In this document: positions 56,633-64,000 of the stretch, in pieces
Layout: every line of letters starts with the position of its first letter
How positions within the stretch are numbered: the first letter of the stretch is position 1
Source of the DNA: Paracoccaceae bacterium
Lineage (GTDB): Bacteria; Pseudomonadota; Alphaproteobacteria; Rhodobacterales; Rhodobacteraceae
Reading direction: 5' to 3'
Length of the DNA stretch: 64,000 nucleotides
Assembly: GCA_026417295.1 (NCBI GenBank)
Contig: JAOADN010000003.1
Location: 1 to 64,000 of the forward strand
Translations under genes and position numbers: made by a program
The notes under the pieces: generated by a model
The model's database searches: none
What the model saw: only the letters and a program-made list of their open reading frames with translations
What the model was told of the DNA's origin: nothing

Positions 56633-57285
56633 AGCGCGTCGCCATCCTGATCTCGGGCGGGGGGTCGAACATGGTCCGCCTGGTCGAGAGCATGACGGGC
56701 GACCATCCGGCGCGGGCGGTCCTTGTCCTGTCGAGCGACCCGGCTGCCCCCGGCCTTGACCGGGCGAAGGCGCTGGGCGTGCCGGTCGCCGCCGTCGATC
56801 ACCGCGCCTTCGGGCGGGACCGCGCAGGGTTCGAGGCGGCCCTGCTGGAACGTCTGGACGAGGCGCGGCCGGACATCGTGTGCCTTGCCGGATTCATGCG
56901 CATCCTGGGCCCCGAAACCGTCGGGCGCTTTGCCGGACGGATGCTGAACATCCACCCTTCGCTTCTGCCGAAATATCCGGGCCTTGACACCCATGCGCGG
57001 GCGCTGGCGGCGGGCGACACGGAGGCGGGCTGCACCGTTCATCTGGTGACGCCCGAGCTTGACGCCGGCCCGATCCTCGGCCAGGCGCGCGTGCCCGTCC
57101 TGCCGGGGGACACGCCGGAAACCCTGGCCGCCCGGGTCCTTGCCGCCGAGCACCGGCTTTATCCGGAGGTGCTGCGCCGCTTTGCCGAAGGGGCCATCAC
57201 GCCGCCGGCAGGGGGGGTCAGCGGCCCAGCGCCTGCACGACCAGATCGGCCGCCGCCCCGCCCGAGAACTGCTGCTGGCCGGTGA
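56629..57285 (+). CDS. purN: Phosphoribosylglycinamide formyltransferase
   Basis: GAR transformylase of 218 residues. The N-terminal [10 protein letters not shown] and the folate-site [14 protein letters not shown] (about 104-117) with Asp in PELDAGPIL are the catalytic signatures (Asn, His, Asp). It formylates GAR with 10-formyl-THF. The GTG start overlaps purM. The last ~20 residues (Pro/Arg-rich) run 68 bp into the convergent DJ-1-family gene, so this tail is unusual and unlikely to be functional. Confidence 0.95.
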   Translation: MKRVAILISGGGSNMVRLVESMTGDHPARAVLVLSSDPAAPGLDRAKALGVPVAAVDHRAFGRDRAGFEAALLERLDEARPDIVCLAGFMRILGPETVGRFAGRMLNIHPSLLPKYPGLDTHARALAAGDTEAGCTVHLVTPELDAGPILGQARVPVLPGDTPETLAARVLAAEHRLYPEVLRRFAEGAITPPAGGVSGPAPARPDRPPPRPRTAAGR

Positions 57286-57955
57286 TGAGGTTGCCGTCGC
57301 GCAGCGCGAAGGGCTTGAACATCGCGTTGACCACGAAGTTCGTGCCTTCGATCTTCTTCGCCTCCTCCTCGATCCAGAAGGGCTGGATCCTCCGGCCGAC
57401 CCAGGCGTCGGCATAGGCCTCCTCGCTGTTGGCAAAGCCGGTCCAGGTCCTGCCCCTGACCAGAAGATCGCCGTTCGAGAGCTGAGTCTTCAGAAGGATG
57501 CAGGTGCCGTGGCAGACGATGGCGACGATCCTGCCGGCCTCCCAGGCCCTTGCCACGAAGGCATGCAGGGCGGTGTCGTCGATCATCGTCACCATGGGCG
57601 ACTGCCCGCCTGCGAGGAAGATCGCGTCATAGGCGGCGGGGTCCACCGCGGCGATCGGCTTCGTGCCCTGCAGGAGCGCGGCGTGGCTGGCGGATTTCTT
57701 GAAGCCGAGCGAGATCAGGTCATGCGCCGAATAGCCCGAGGCGTCCTCGGGGTCGGAAAAGCCGTCGGCCACGAGGTCGCCGCCCCGGGGGCTGACGATT
57801 TCCACCTCGTAGCCGGCTTCGGTGAAGGTCCACCAGGGATGGGTCAGCTCTGCCCACCAGAAGCCCACCGGCCAGCCCGTGACGGGCGAGATGCCGGGGT
57901 TGGCGGCGATCATCAGGATCTTCTTCTTGCGATGCACGTCGATGGTGGCAGACAT
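57218..57955 (-). CDS. DJ-1/PfpI-family protein
   Basis: Class I glutamine-amidotransferase-like protein of 245 residues. The nucleophile-elbow cysteine is in VAIVCHGTCILL (about residue 146). Its length and motifs ([28 protein letters not shown]) place it near the HchA/Hsp31 group of glyoxalase/deglycase proteins, enzymes acting on methylglyoxal or glycated molecules. It is the last of four co-directional genes (oxidoreductase, GFA, ABM, DJ-1), 12 bp after the ABM gene. Its 3' end overlaps purN. Confidence 0.88.
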   Translation of the reverse strand: MSATIDVHRKKKILMIAANPGISPVTGWPVGFWWAELTHPWWTFTEAGYEVEIVSPRGGDLVADGFSDPEDASGYSAHDLISLGFKKSASHAALLQGTKPIAAVDPAAYDAIFLAGGQSPMVTMIDDTALHAFVARAWEAGRIVAIVCHGTCILLKTQLSNGDLLVRGRTWTGFANSEEAYADAWVGRRIQPFWIEEEAKKIEGTNFVVNAMFKPFALRDGNLITGQQQFSGGAAADLVVQALGR

Positions 57956-57967
57956 TCGTCAATCCTT

Positions 57968-58522
57968 TCAGAGGGTTTCTGTTTTCGGGTAGATGAAGCG
58001 CGCGAGCATGGGCGTGAGGCGCGGCATGATGACGTAGGTCATGAGCCCGACCTGGATCGTGACGGTCAGAAGCACGCGGAGCGCGAGCGGCCAGCCCGCC
58101 ATCAGCGGGCCGAGGGTGAGGTTCAGCACCAGCACCAGCACGAAGACGACCGCGATCAGCACCAGCGCCATGCGGTGCGGGCTGGGTTGCGGGACGCGCG
58201 TCCCCGGCGGCGGGTCGAACCAGAATTCGAGGCCCGTCATCCGCTCCCAGACGGCATCGCCCAGAAGGAAGGGCGCGGCCTCAGCCAGCATCCGATGCCG
58301 GAAGTCGGACCGTTCGAAGGCGTCGAGGTGGTCGAGGCTGTCGAAGCGGAAGACCGAGCGATATTCGCCCCCCGGCACGGCGGGGCGATGGAACTCGGCG
58401 CCGAGATAGCCCGCGAACTGCCCTGCCGCGCCGCGCGTCAGGCGACCGAGCCAGGCCTCGTAGTCCTTCTCGCGCCCGGGTCGGACCCGGCGGCGCACGA
58501 CGACGGTCACGGGTTCGCTCAT
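57968..58522 (-). CDS. ABM-domain protein with two C-terminal membrane helices
   Basis: Protein of 184 residues. The N-terminal half (about 1-100) is an antibiotic-biosynthesis-monooxygenase (ABM) ferredoxin-like fold: VTVVVRRRVRPGREKDYEAW and FRFDSLDHLDAFERSDFR. The C-terminal part has two hydrophobic helices (about 120-142 and 148-168) anchoring it in the inner membrane. This ABM-plus-membrane form occurs in many proteobacteria with no known substrate. Its start overlaps the GFA stop (ATGA). Confidence 0.85.
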   Translation of the reverse strand: MSEPVTVVVRRRVRPGREKDYEAWLGRLTRGAAGQFAGYLGAEFHRPAVPGGEYRSVFRFDSLDHLDAFERSDFRHRMLAEAAPFLLGDAVWERMTGLEFWFDPPPGTRVPQPSPHRMALVLIAVVFVLVLVLNLTLGPLMAGWPLALRVLLTVTIQVGLMTYVIMPRLTPMLARFIYPKTETL

Positions 58523-58896
58523 GGCGCGCCTTCCGGCAGGGCATACCAGTCGGGCTTCGACTGCGCCCAGAGGTTCTTGAGGATGTGGCGACCGGTCGGC
58601 CCGTCGATCAGCCCGGCCGAGACCAGCCAGCGCCCCGCTCCGGTCAGTTCCTTGACCACCCGCGCCCCGCAGGTGCCGCAGAAGGCGCGGCGGCTGTCGG
58701 GCGAGGACTGATACCAGACCAGCGCCTCTTCCCCCTCGACCGTGATCGCCGCCCGGGGCGCGGCGAGGAAGGCGTTGAAATTGCCGTGCAGCTTCTGGCA
58801 GTCGCCGCAGTGGCAGGCCAGCACCCCGGCGGCGTCGGCGGGCAGCGTCAGCCGGACGGCGCCGCAGTGGCACGAGGCCGAAATTGGCGCGGTCAT
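58519..58896 (-). CDS. GFA/CENP-V-family zinc protein
   Basis: Protein of 125 residues with the Zn-binding cysteine patterns of the glutathione-dependent formaldehyde-activating (GFA) fold: SCHCGAVRL, ACHCGDCQK and FCGTCGARV. The prototype Gfa of Paracoccus denitrificans was linked to S-hydroxymethylglutathione formation, although that activity has been questioned for the family. Overlaps both neighbours by ATGA, so it is made with the oxidoreductase and the ABM protein. Confidence 0.9.
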   Translation of the reverse strand: MTAPISASCHCGAVRLTLPADAAGVLACHCGDCQKLHGNFNAFLAAPRAAITVEGEEALVWYQSSPDSRRAFCGTCGARVVKELTGAGRWLVSAGLIDGPTGRHILKNLWAQSKPDWYALPEGAP

Positions 58897-59531
58897 TTCC
58901 CGGCCTCCACCGCCGCGAAGGCCCAGGCGCGGCCCTTGCCGCGCATCAGGGCCTGGTTGATCCAGAGCATCCCGAAGGGTTCGAGCAGGCGGGCCTTGGT
59001 GATGTCGCCCGCGTCGAGCGGCTCGAACCCCAGGGCTGCCAGCACCTCGGCGACACGCGCCTTGGCCCCGGCATCGTCGCCGGCCATGAACATCACCGGC
59101 CGGTGCGGGAGGCGGGCATTGGCCTCCATCATCTCGGCGCCGACCTGGTTCAGCGTCTTGACGACGCGGGCGCCGGGCAGCCAGCCCTGCACGATCTCGC
59201 CCCCGCTGGTCGTGTGGCCCACGGCCAGCCCGACGCCGATTTCCCTGCGGGCGATCGGGTTCATGCAGTCGATGACGACCTTGCCCGAAAGGTCGCCCAG
59301 CGCCCTCACGGCGGCCTCGGCAGCGGCCCAGGGCAGGGCGAGGATCACGAGCTCCGCCCCCGCCGCCGCGACGGCGGGCAGGGCCGCCGCCGCCCCGGCC
59401 CCGGCCGCCAGCGCCGCCACCTCCGGCGCCTGCGGGTCGCGCGCGCCCAGGGTCACCCGGTGCCCCTTGCCCTTCAGCCCGCGCGCGATCGCGCCGCCCA
59501 CGTTGCCGGTGCCGATGATCGCGATGTCCAT
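58893..59531 (-). CDS. NADPH-dependent F420-reductase-like oxidoreductase
   Basis: Rossmann-fold protein of 212 residues. IIGTGNVGGAIARGLKGKGH (about 5-24) binds the dinucleotide; the set MNPIARREIGVGLAVGH, then VKTLNQVGAEMM, is typical of the Fno/ProC-like 'NADP oxidoreductase, coenzyme F420-dependent' family. Alphaproteobacteria rarely use F420, so it more likely uses NADPH with another acceptor. First gene of the four-gene operon, divergent from a LysR regulator across 74 bp. Confidence 0.88.
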   Translation of the reverse strand: MDIAIIGTGNVGGAIARGLKGKGHRVTLGARDPQAPEVAALAAGAGAAAALPAVAAAGAELVILALPWAAAEAAVRALGDLSGKVVIDCMNPIARREIGVGLAVGHTTSGGEIVQGWLPGARVVKTLNQVGAEMMEANARLPHRPVMFMAGDDAGAKARVAEVLAALGFEPLDAGDITKARLLEPFGMLWINQALMRGKGRAWAFAAVEAGK

Positions 59532-59605
59532 GCCGCCGCCTTTCTGCCTGTGCCGTGGAAATGCAGATAGGCAGCGCGAGAAAGAAACTGTAATGAAATC
59601 GCCTT

Positions 59606-60535
59606 ATGACTGATTTCAGGCTTATCGAACTCAGACAGCTCGACCTGACCGTGCTCCTGGTCTTCCTGGGGCTTGTCCGCACGCGCAAGGCGACGCAGGT
59701 CGCGGCCGAGCTAGGCCTCACGCAGTCGGCGGTCAGCCATGCGCTCGGCCGGCTGCGCGCGGTCTTCGGCGACCCGCTCTTCCTGCGCCGCCCGCACGGG
59801 ATGGAGCCCACCGCCGTTGCGCTGTCGCTCGAGCCGCAGGTGCGGCTTGCCGTCGATGCGCTGCGCGAGGCGCTGGGCGGGCCGCGGCCCTTCGACCCGG
59901 AAAGCGCAACCGGCGAGGTGCGCATCGCGGCCTGGGATTCGCTCCAGTCGCTGCTTGCGCCGGGCCTGATCGCGCGGATCAGCACCGCGGCACCGGGGCT
60001 GCGGCTGTCCTTCCGCATGCTCGAGCGCGCGGCCGTGCCCGAGGCGCTGGCCGATGGCAGGGTCGATCTCGCGCTCGGCCATTTCCCGCGGCTTCCGGGC
60101 GACACGCTGGCCGAGCTTCTCTACGAGGACGGCTATGCCGTGGCCGGCCGGCCCGAGGTCATCGGCCGCGGCCTGACGCTGGCGGCCTATCTCGCGCTGC
60201 CGCATGTGCTGGTCTCGCCGGGGGGCGACTTCACCGGGATCGTCGACACGACGCTGGCCGGGCAGGGCCTCGCGCGGCGCGTCGTGGCGGTGCTGCCGCA
60301 GTTCTTTCCGGCGCTGGCCACGCTGGTCCGAACCGGGGCCGTGGCGACTCTGCCGGCGCGGCTGGCCTCGGCCTTCGCGCCGGCGCTCGGCCTTGCGGTC
60401 TGCGCGCCGCCGCTCGACCTGCGCCCCGTCACCGTCTCGGCGCTCAGGCACGCGCGCAATGCCCGCGACCCGCGCGCGCTCTGGCTTCTGGACGAGCTGC
60501 GCGCGGTCGCCGGGCAGGCCGCGCCGCCCGGCTGA
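59606..60535 (+). CDS. LysR-family transcriptional regulator
   Basis: LysR regulator of 309 residues. The N-terminal helix-turn-helix covers about 27-50 (TQVAAELGLTQSAVSHALGR), and the effector domain begins near residue 100 (GEVRIAAWDSLQSLL). The LARGFLRRPHG-type segment read here as FLRRPHGMEPT is common in NahR/NodD-like LysR proteins. Divergent from the four-gene operon across 74 bp, so that operon is its probable target. It is convergent with the choline-sulfatase gene, for which a LysR-type regulator is also known in other species. Confidence 0.9.
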   Translation: MTDFRLIELRQLDLTVLLVFLGLVRTRKATQVAAELGLTQSAVSHALGRLRAVFGDPLFLRRPHGMEPTAVALSLEPQVRLAVDALREALGGPRPFDPESATGEVRIAAWDSLQSLLAPGLIARISTAAPGLRLSFRMLERAAVPEALADGRVDLALGHFPRLPGDTLAELLYEDGYAVAGRPEVIGRGLTLAAYLALPHVLVSPGGDFTGIVDTTLAGQGLARRVVAVLPQFFPALATLVRTGAVATLPARLASAFAPALGLAVCAPPLDLRPVTVSALRHARNARDPRALWLLDELRAVAGQAAPPG

Positions 60536-60542
60536 GGCGGGC

Positions 60543-62048
60543 CTACTCGCCGCGGGGGAAGCGCTTGCTCTCTTCCAGCACGTTCAGGTCCATGTGGTTG
60601 CGCATGTAGCGCTCGGACGCCTTCTGCAGGGGCTGGTAGTCCCAGGGGAAGTAGGCGCCGTTCCTGAGCGCCTCATACACCACCCAGCGGCGCGCCTGGC
60701 TGGCGCGCACCTCGGCGTCATAGGCGGCCAGGTCCCAGCGCCGGGCGGCCTCGGCGCGGAACTCGGCGAGCGCCGCCTCGGCGCCCGCGCCCGGAACGGC
60801 AAGGTTCACCCGTTCCCGCGGGTCGGCCTGAAGGTCGAAGAGCATCTCGGGGTCGGCGGGGCAGGCGATGTACTTCCACCGCCCCTTCCGCAGGCCGGCC
60901 ATCGGCGTGACGGTGCCTTCGGCGGCATATTCCATCGGCACGAAGCCGCGCCCGGCGCCCGCGGCCACCGGCAGGAGCGACTGCCCGTCGGTCCAGGGCG
61001 CGACCTCGTCGAGCGAGATGCCCGCCAGCGCCGCCAGCGTCGGCGTCACGTCGAGCGTCGAGACGGGCGTGTCGATCCGCCCCGGTGCGAGGCCCGGCGC
61101 CGCGATCATCAGCGGCACCCGCGCCGAGCCCTCGAAGAAGTTCATCTTGAACCACAGGCCCCGCTCGCCCAGCATGTCGCCGTGGTCGGAGACGAAGACG
61201 ACGACCGCCTCCTGCCGCGTCGCCTGAAGGACGCCCAGGATCTCGCCCAGCCTGTCGTCGATGTAGCTGATGTTGGCGAAGTAGCCCTGCCGGGCGCGGC
61301 GGACGTGGTCTGGCGTGATGTCGAAGGCGCGCCAGTCGCAGGCATCCATCAGGCGGCGCGAATGGGGGTCCATGTCGTCATAGGGGATGGCCTCGGGCGG
61401 GGCGAGTTCGGGGGCGCCCTCGTAGAGGTCCCAGTACCGCCGCCGCGCGACGTAAGGGTCGTGCGGGTGGGTGAAGCTGACCGTCAGGCACCAGGGCCGG
61501 CCGTCCGCGCCCCGCGCCCGGTCGTAGAGCCACTGGACGGCGTGGAAGGCCACCTCGTCGTCGTATTCGTACTGGTTTGTGATCTCGGCCACGCCCGCGC
61601 CCGTCACCGAGCCGAGGTTGTGATACCACCAGTCGATCCGCTCGCCGGGCTTGCGGTAGTCGGGCGTCCAGCCGAAATCGGCGGGGTAGATGTCGGTCGT
61701 GAGCCGCGCCTCGAAACCATGCAGCTGGTCGGGGCCGACGAAGTGCATCTTGCCCGAGAGGCAGGTCGCATAGCCCGCGCGGCGCAGGTGATGGGCATAG
61801 GTGGGGATGTCGGAGGCGAACTCGGCCGCGTTGTCGTAGACGCGGGTGCGGCGGGGCAGCTGGCCCGACATGAACGAGGCGCGGGCGGGCGCGCAGAGCG
61901 GGCTGGCGGTATAGGCATTGGCGAAGCGCGCCGAGCGCGCGGCCAGGGCGCGCAGGTTCGGGGCGTGGAGAAACGCGGCCGGGCCGTCGGGGAACAAGGT
62001 CCCGTTCAGCTGATCGACCATGACGATGAGGATGTTGGGTCTTGTCAT
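60543..62048 (-). CDS. betC: Choline-sulfatase
   Basis: Sulfatase of 501 residues. The formylglycine site is Cys52 in LCAPARASFM, with Arg56 following. MVDQLNGTLFPDGPAAF, DIYPADFGWTPDYRKPGERI and SDHGDMLGERGLWFKMNFFE match choline-sulfatase BetC closely. It hydrolyses choline-O-sulfate to choline and sulfate, supplying a glycine-betaine precursor and sulfur. The C-terminus RYMRNHMDLNVLEESKRFPRG is also BetC-like. No betBA or choline transporter is nearby. ATG 62048 starts the family sequence (TRPNILIVMVDQ). Confidence 0.95.
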   Translation of the reverse strand: MTRPNILIVMVDQLNGTLFPDGPAAFLHAPNLRALAARSARFANAYTASPLCAPARASFMSGQLPRRTRVYDNAAEFASDIPTYAHHLRRAGYATCLSGKMHFVGPDQLHGFEARLTTDIYPADFGWTPDYRKPGERIDWWYHNLGSVTGAGVAEITNQYEYDDEVAFHAVQWLYDRARGADGRPWCLTVSFTHPHDPYVARRRYWDLYEGAPELAPPEAIPYDDMDPHSRRLMDACDWRAFDITPDHVRRARQGYFANISYIDDRLGEILGVLQATRQEAVVVFVSDHGDMLGERGLWFKMNFFEGSARVPLMIAAPGLAPGRIDTPVSTLDVTPTLAALAGISLDEVAPWTDGQSLLPVAAGAGRGFVPMEYAAEGTVTPMAGLRKGRWKYIACPADPEMLFDLQADPRERVNLAVPGAGAEAALAEFRAEAARRWDLAAYDAEVRASQARRWVVYEALRNGAYFPWDYQPLQKASERYMRNHMDLNVLEESKRFPRGE

Positions 62049-62080
62049 TCTGCGACCTGCGAGGGGCGGAAACGTCGGAG

Positions 62081-62112
62081 CCTCCGGCGGGAGTATTTGG
62101 GGCATGATGAAA
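62081..62112. repeat. Dispersed repeat, tail only (copy 3)
   Basis: CCTCCGGCGGGAGTATTTGG followed by GGCATGATGAAAG. It shares the tail of copies at 11129 and 36023 but lacks the long hairpin, and ends about 30 bp upstream of the ATG of the hydrolase gene. Located between divergent betC and the CocE-type gene. Confidence 0.5.
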
Positions 62113-62140
62113 GCGCAAGCACCCGAGCGAGGCCGGCCCC

Positions 62141-64000
62141 ATGCGCATCGTCACCGAGTTTCCCCGCGCCGTCACGGACGAACCCGACATGGGGATCGTG
62201 CTCTCCGACGGATGCCGGCTTTCGGCGCGGGTCTGGATGCCCGGGGACGCGATGCTGAACCCGGTGCCGGCGGTCCTCGAGTTCATCCCCTACCGCAAGC
62301 GCGACGGCACGCTGCCGCGCGACGAGCTGATGCATCCCTTCGTGGCCGGCCACGGCTTTGCCTGCCTGCGCGTCGACATGCGCGGCAACGGCGACAGCGA
62401 GGGGCTGATGGACGACGAATATACCGCGCAGGAGTTGCAGGACGCCTGCGAGGTGATCGCCTGGGCCGCGGCGCAGCCCTGGTGCACGGGGCGGGTGGGG
62501 ATGATGGGCAAGAGCTGGGGCGGGTTCAACACCCTCCAGACCGCCTTCCTGCGCCCGCCCGCGCTGAAGGCCGCGATCTCGGTCATGTCGACGACCGACC
62601 GCTTCGCCGACGACATCCATTTCAAGGGCGGCTGCCTTCTGGGCGAGAACCTCGGCTGGGGGGCGGTGATGCTGAGCTATTCCTCGCGCCCGCCGGACCC
62701 GGCGCTGCGCCCCGGCTGGCGCGAGGAATGGCTGAGGCGGCTTCATCACGAGCCCTTCCTCGCCCCGCGCTGGGCCGGCCACCAGGCGCGCGACGGCTAC
62801 TGGAAGCACGGCTCGGTCTGCGAGGACTGGGAGGCGATCCAGGTGCCCGTCCTGTCGGTGGGCGGCTGGGCGGACGGCTACATGAACACCGTCCCGGCGC
62901 TGGTCGCGAACCTGAAGGTCCCGGTCAAGGGCATCGTCGGGCCCTGGGTGCACCAGTATCCGCACACCGCGCATCCCGGCCCCCGGATCGGCTTCCTGCA
63001 GGAGGCGATCCGCTGGTGGGACCGCTGGCTGAAGGACATCCCCAACGGCGCCGAGGCCGACCCGGCCTACCGCGTCTGGATGCAGGAGAGCGCGCCCCCG
63101 GACGCCTGCGCCACGCACCGGCCCGGCCACTGGGTGGCCGAGCCCCGCTGGCCGGACAGCCCGCGGATCACGCGCCTGGTGCTGGCGCTGTCGCCCGGCG
63201 GCGTCCTGGGCGGGCAGGGGGGGCGCATCGGCGCCGCGATCCGCACGCCGCAGCATCTGGGCATGCAGGCGGGCGAGTTCTTCCCGATGGGGCATGACGC
63301 CGAGATGCCGGGCGACCAGCGCGAGGACGACGCGCTGTCGGTCTGCTTCGACGGCGCGCCTCTCGAGGCGCAGCTCGACCTGATGGGCGCGGCGGTGCTG
63401 ACCGCGACCGTCAGCGCCGACAGGCCGCTCGCCTTCCTCGTCGCGCGGCTTTGCGACGTGGCCCCCGACGGCGCCTCGACGCGGCTTGCGCACGGGATGC
63501 TCAACCTCTGTCACCGCGAAGACCGCGAGAGGCCCTCGCCGATGGTGCCGGGCGAGGCGGCCCGCATCACCCTCGCGCTCGACCACATGGCCTGCCGGCT
63601 GGCGCCGGGGCACCGCCTGCGGCTGGCGCTTTCGACCACCTACTGGCCCTTCCTCTGGCCCTCGCCCGAGGCGGCGACGGGGACGCTTCTCGAGGGCGCG
63701 CTCGACCTGCCGGTTCATGCGGGAAGCGGGAACGAATGGAGCCCGCCCGAGCCCGCGACCGCCGCCCCCTGGAGGCACCGGGTCCTGCGCGAGGCTTCGG
63801 GCAGCCGCCGGATCGAGCGCGACCTGATCCGCGGCACCCATGCGCTGGTGATCGAGTCCGATACCGGCGAGGCCGAGAACCTGGACCACGGCCTCGTCAC
63901 CGGCGAGCGCATGGCCGAGCGCTGGGAGATCCGGCCCGACGATCCGCTTTCGGCCAGCGCCGACATCCGCTGGGAACAGCGGCTCATGCGCGGGGACTGG
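62141..64000 (+). CDS. CocE/NonD-family hydrolase (3' truncated by window edge)
   Basis: 620 codons are visible with no stop before base 64000. The serine-hydrolase domain has its nucleophile Ser125 in GKSWGGF, and VLSVGGWADGYMNT with HQYPHTAHPG match the X-Pro dipeptidyl-peptidase (S15) family. The C-terminal jelly-roll region (from about 390) corresponds to the PepX_C domain. Such proteins cleave acyl or aminoacyl esters and amides, for example cocaine esterase or glutaryl-7-ACA acylase, and the natural substrate is usually unknown. The start follows a repeat tail and lies divergent to betC. Confidence 0.88.
   Translation, partial: MRIVTEFPRAVTDEPDMGIVLSDGCRLSARVWMPGDAMLNPVPAVLEFIPYRKRDGTLPRDELMHPFVAGHGFACLRVDMRGNGDSEGLMDDEYTAQELQDACEVIAWAAAQPWCTGRVGMMGKSWGGFNTLQTAFLRPPALKAAISVMSTTDRFADDIHFKGGCLLGENLGWGAVMLSYSSRPPDPALRPGWREEWLRRLHHEPFLAPRWAGHQARDGYWKHGSVCEDWEAIQVPVLSVGGWADGYMNTVPALVANLKVPVKGIVGPWVHQYPHTAHPGPRIGFLQEAIRWWDRWLKDIPNGAEADPAYRVWMQESAPPDACATHRPGHWVAEPRWPDSPRITRLVLALSPGGVLGGQGGRIGAAIRTPQHLGMQAGEFFPMGHDAEMPGDQREDDALSVCFDGAPLEAQLDLMGAAVLTATVSADRPLAFLVARLCDVAPDGASTRLAHGMLNLCHREDRERPSPMVPGEAARITLALDHMACRLAPGHRLRLALSTTYWPFLWPSPEAATGTLLEGALDLPVHAGSGNEWSPPEPATAAPWRHRVLREASGSRRIERDLIRGTHALVIESDTGEAENLDHGLVTGERMAERWEIRPDDPLSASADIRWEQRLMRGDW

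Overview
The window is about 64 kb of very GC-rich, densely packed DNA. It reads as one contig of an alphaproteobacterium, most likely order Rhodobacterales (Rhodobacteraceae/Paracoccaceae). The reasons are the gene content (DUF3422, DUF2130, Hint-domain protein, PiuC-type dioxygenase, Ppx/GppA next to rlmE), the strong third-position G/C bias, the many ATGA/GTGA start-stop overlaps and a small dispersed repeat that resembles ones common in that order. The first 19 bases are not genomic: they are the Nextera transposon end used in library preparation, so base 20 is a contig edge. No rRNA, CRISPR array, prophage or insertion sequence was seen. One tRNA (anticodon CAU) is present.

Left part (0-14.4 kb). 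A YnjBCD-like ABC importer (truncated binding protein, two permeases, ATPase) ends at a cluster of three back-to-back palindromes. It is followed by a divergent catabolic locus that looks like the aerobic CoA-dependent 2-aminobenzoate (anthranilate) pathway. The leftward arm encodes enoyl-CoA hydratase, 3-hydroxyacyl-CoA dehydrogenase and a 3-oxoadipyl-CoA-type thiolase. The rightward arm encodes a fused flavin monooxygenase/old-yellow-enzyme protein, an SDR, a MarR regulator, a second crotonase, an acyl-CoA dehydrogenase, a RidA protein and an aryl-CoA ligase. Two adjacent 12-bp palindromes sit between the arms, over the likely promoters, and are good candidates for the MarR operator.

Middle part (14.4-46 kb). 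This is mostly housekeeping and transport: a small secreted protein, a metal-binding HMA protein, a PiuC-type dioxygenase with an exported Gly/Glu-repeat protein, DUF2130, a P1-family peptidase, lepA, an M20 amidohydrolase, a DAO-type oxidoreductase divergent from a five-gene peptide/opine-type ABC importer, DUF3422, an MFS carrier, pntAB, an isoprenylcysteine-methyltransferase-like protein, glmU-glmS, gph, an MFS carrier with a DegT aminotransferase, DUF1622, ppx/gppA-rlmE, a YqhA-family membrane protein and a Hint-domain protein. A 450-bp AT-richer stretch without a gene follows.

Right part (46.6-64 kb). This holds an operon for a soluble NAD+-reducing [NiFe] hydrogenase (hoxF-U-Y-H plus its endopeptidase). 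Next is a three-gene operon of a MocD-like membrane di-iron oxygenase, a MocE-like Rieske ferredoxin and a PanB-fold protein that appears to lack PanB's metal-binding residues, divergent from an unrecognised mutarotase-like gene. Then come the tRNA, purM-purN, a four-gene operon (F420/NADP-type oxidoreductase, GFA-family zinc protein, ABM-domain membrane protein, DJ-1/PfpI protein) divergent from a LysR regulator, a choline-sulfatase, and a CocE/NonD hydrolase that runs off the right edge.

The least described parts are the moc-like/PanB-like operon with its divergent neighbour, the reactive-carbonyl-type four-gene operon, and the dispersed hairpin-plus-tail repeat.
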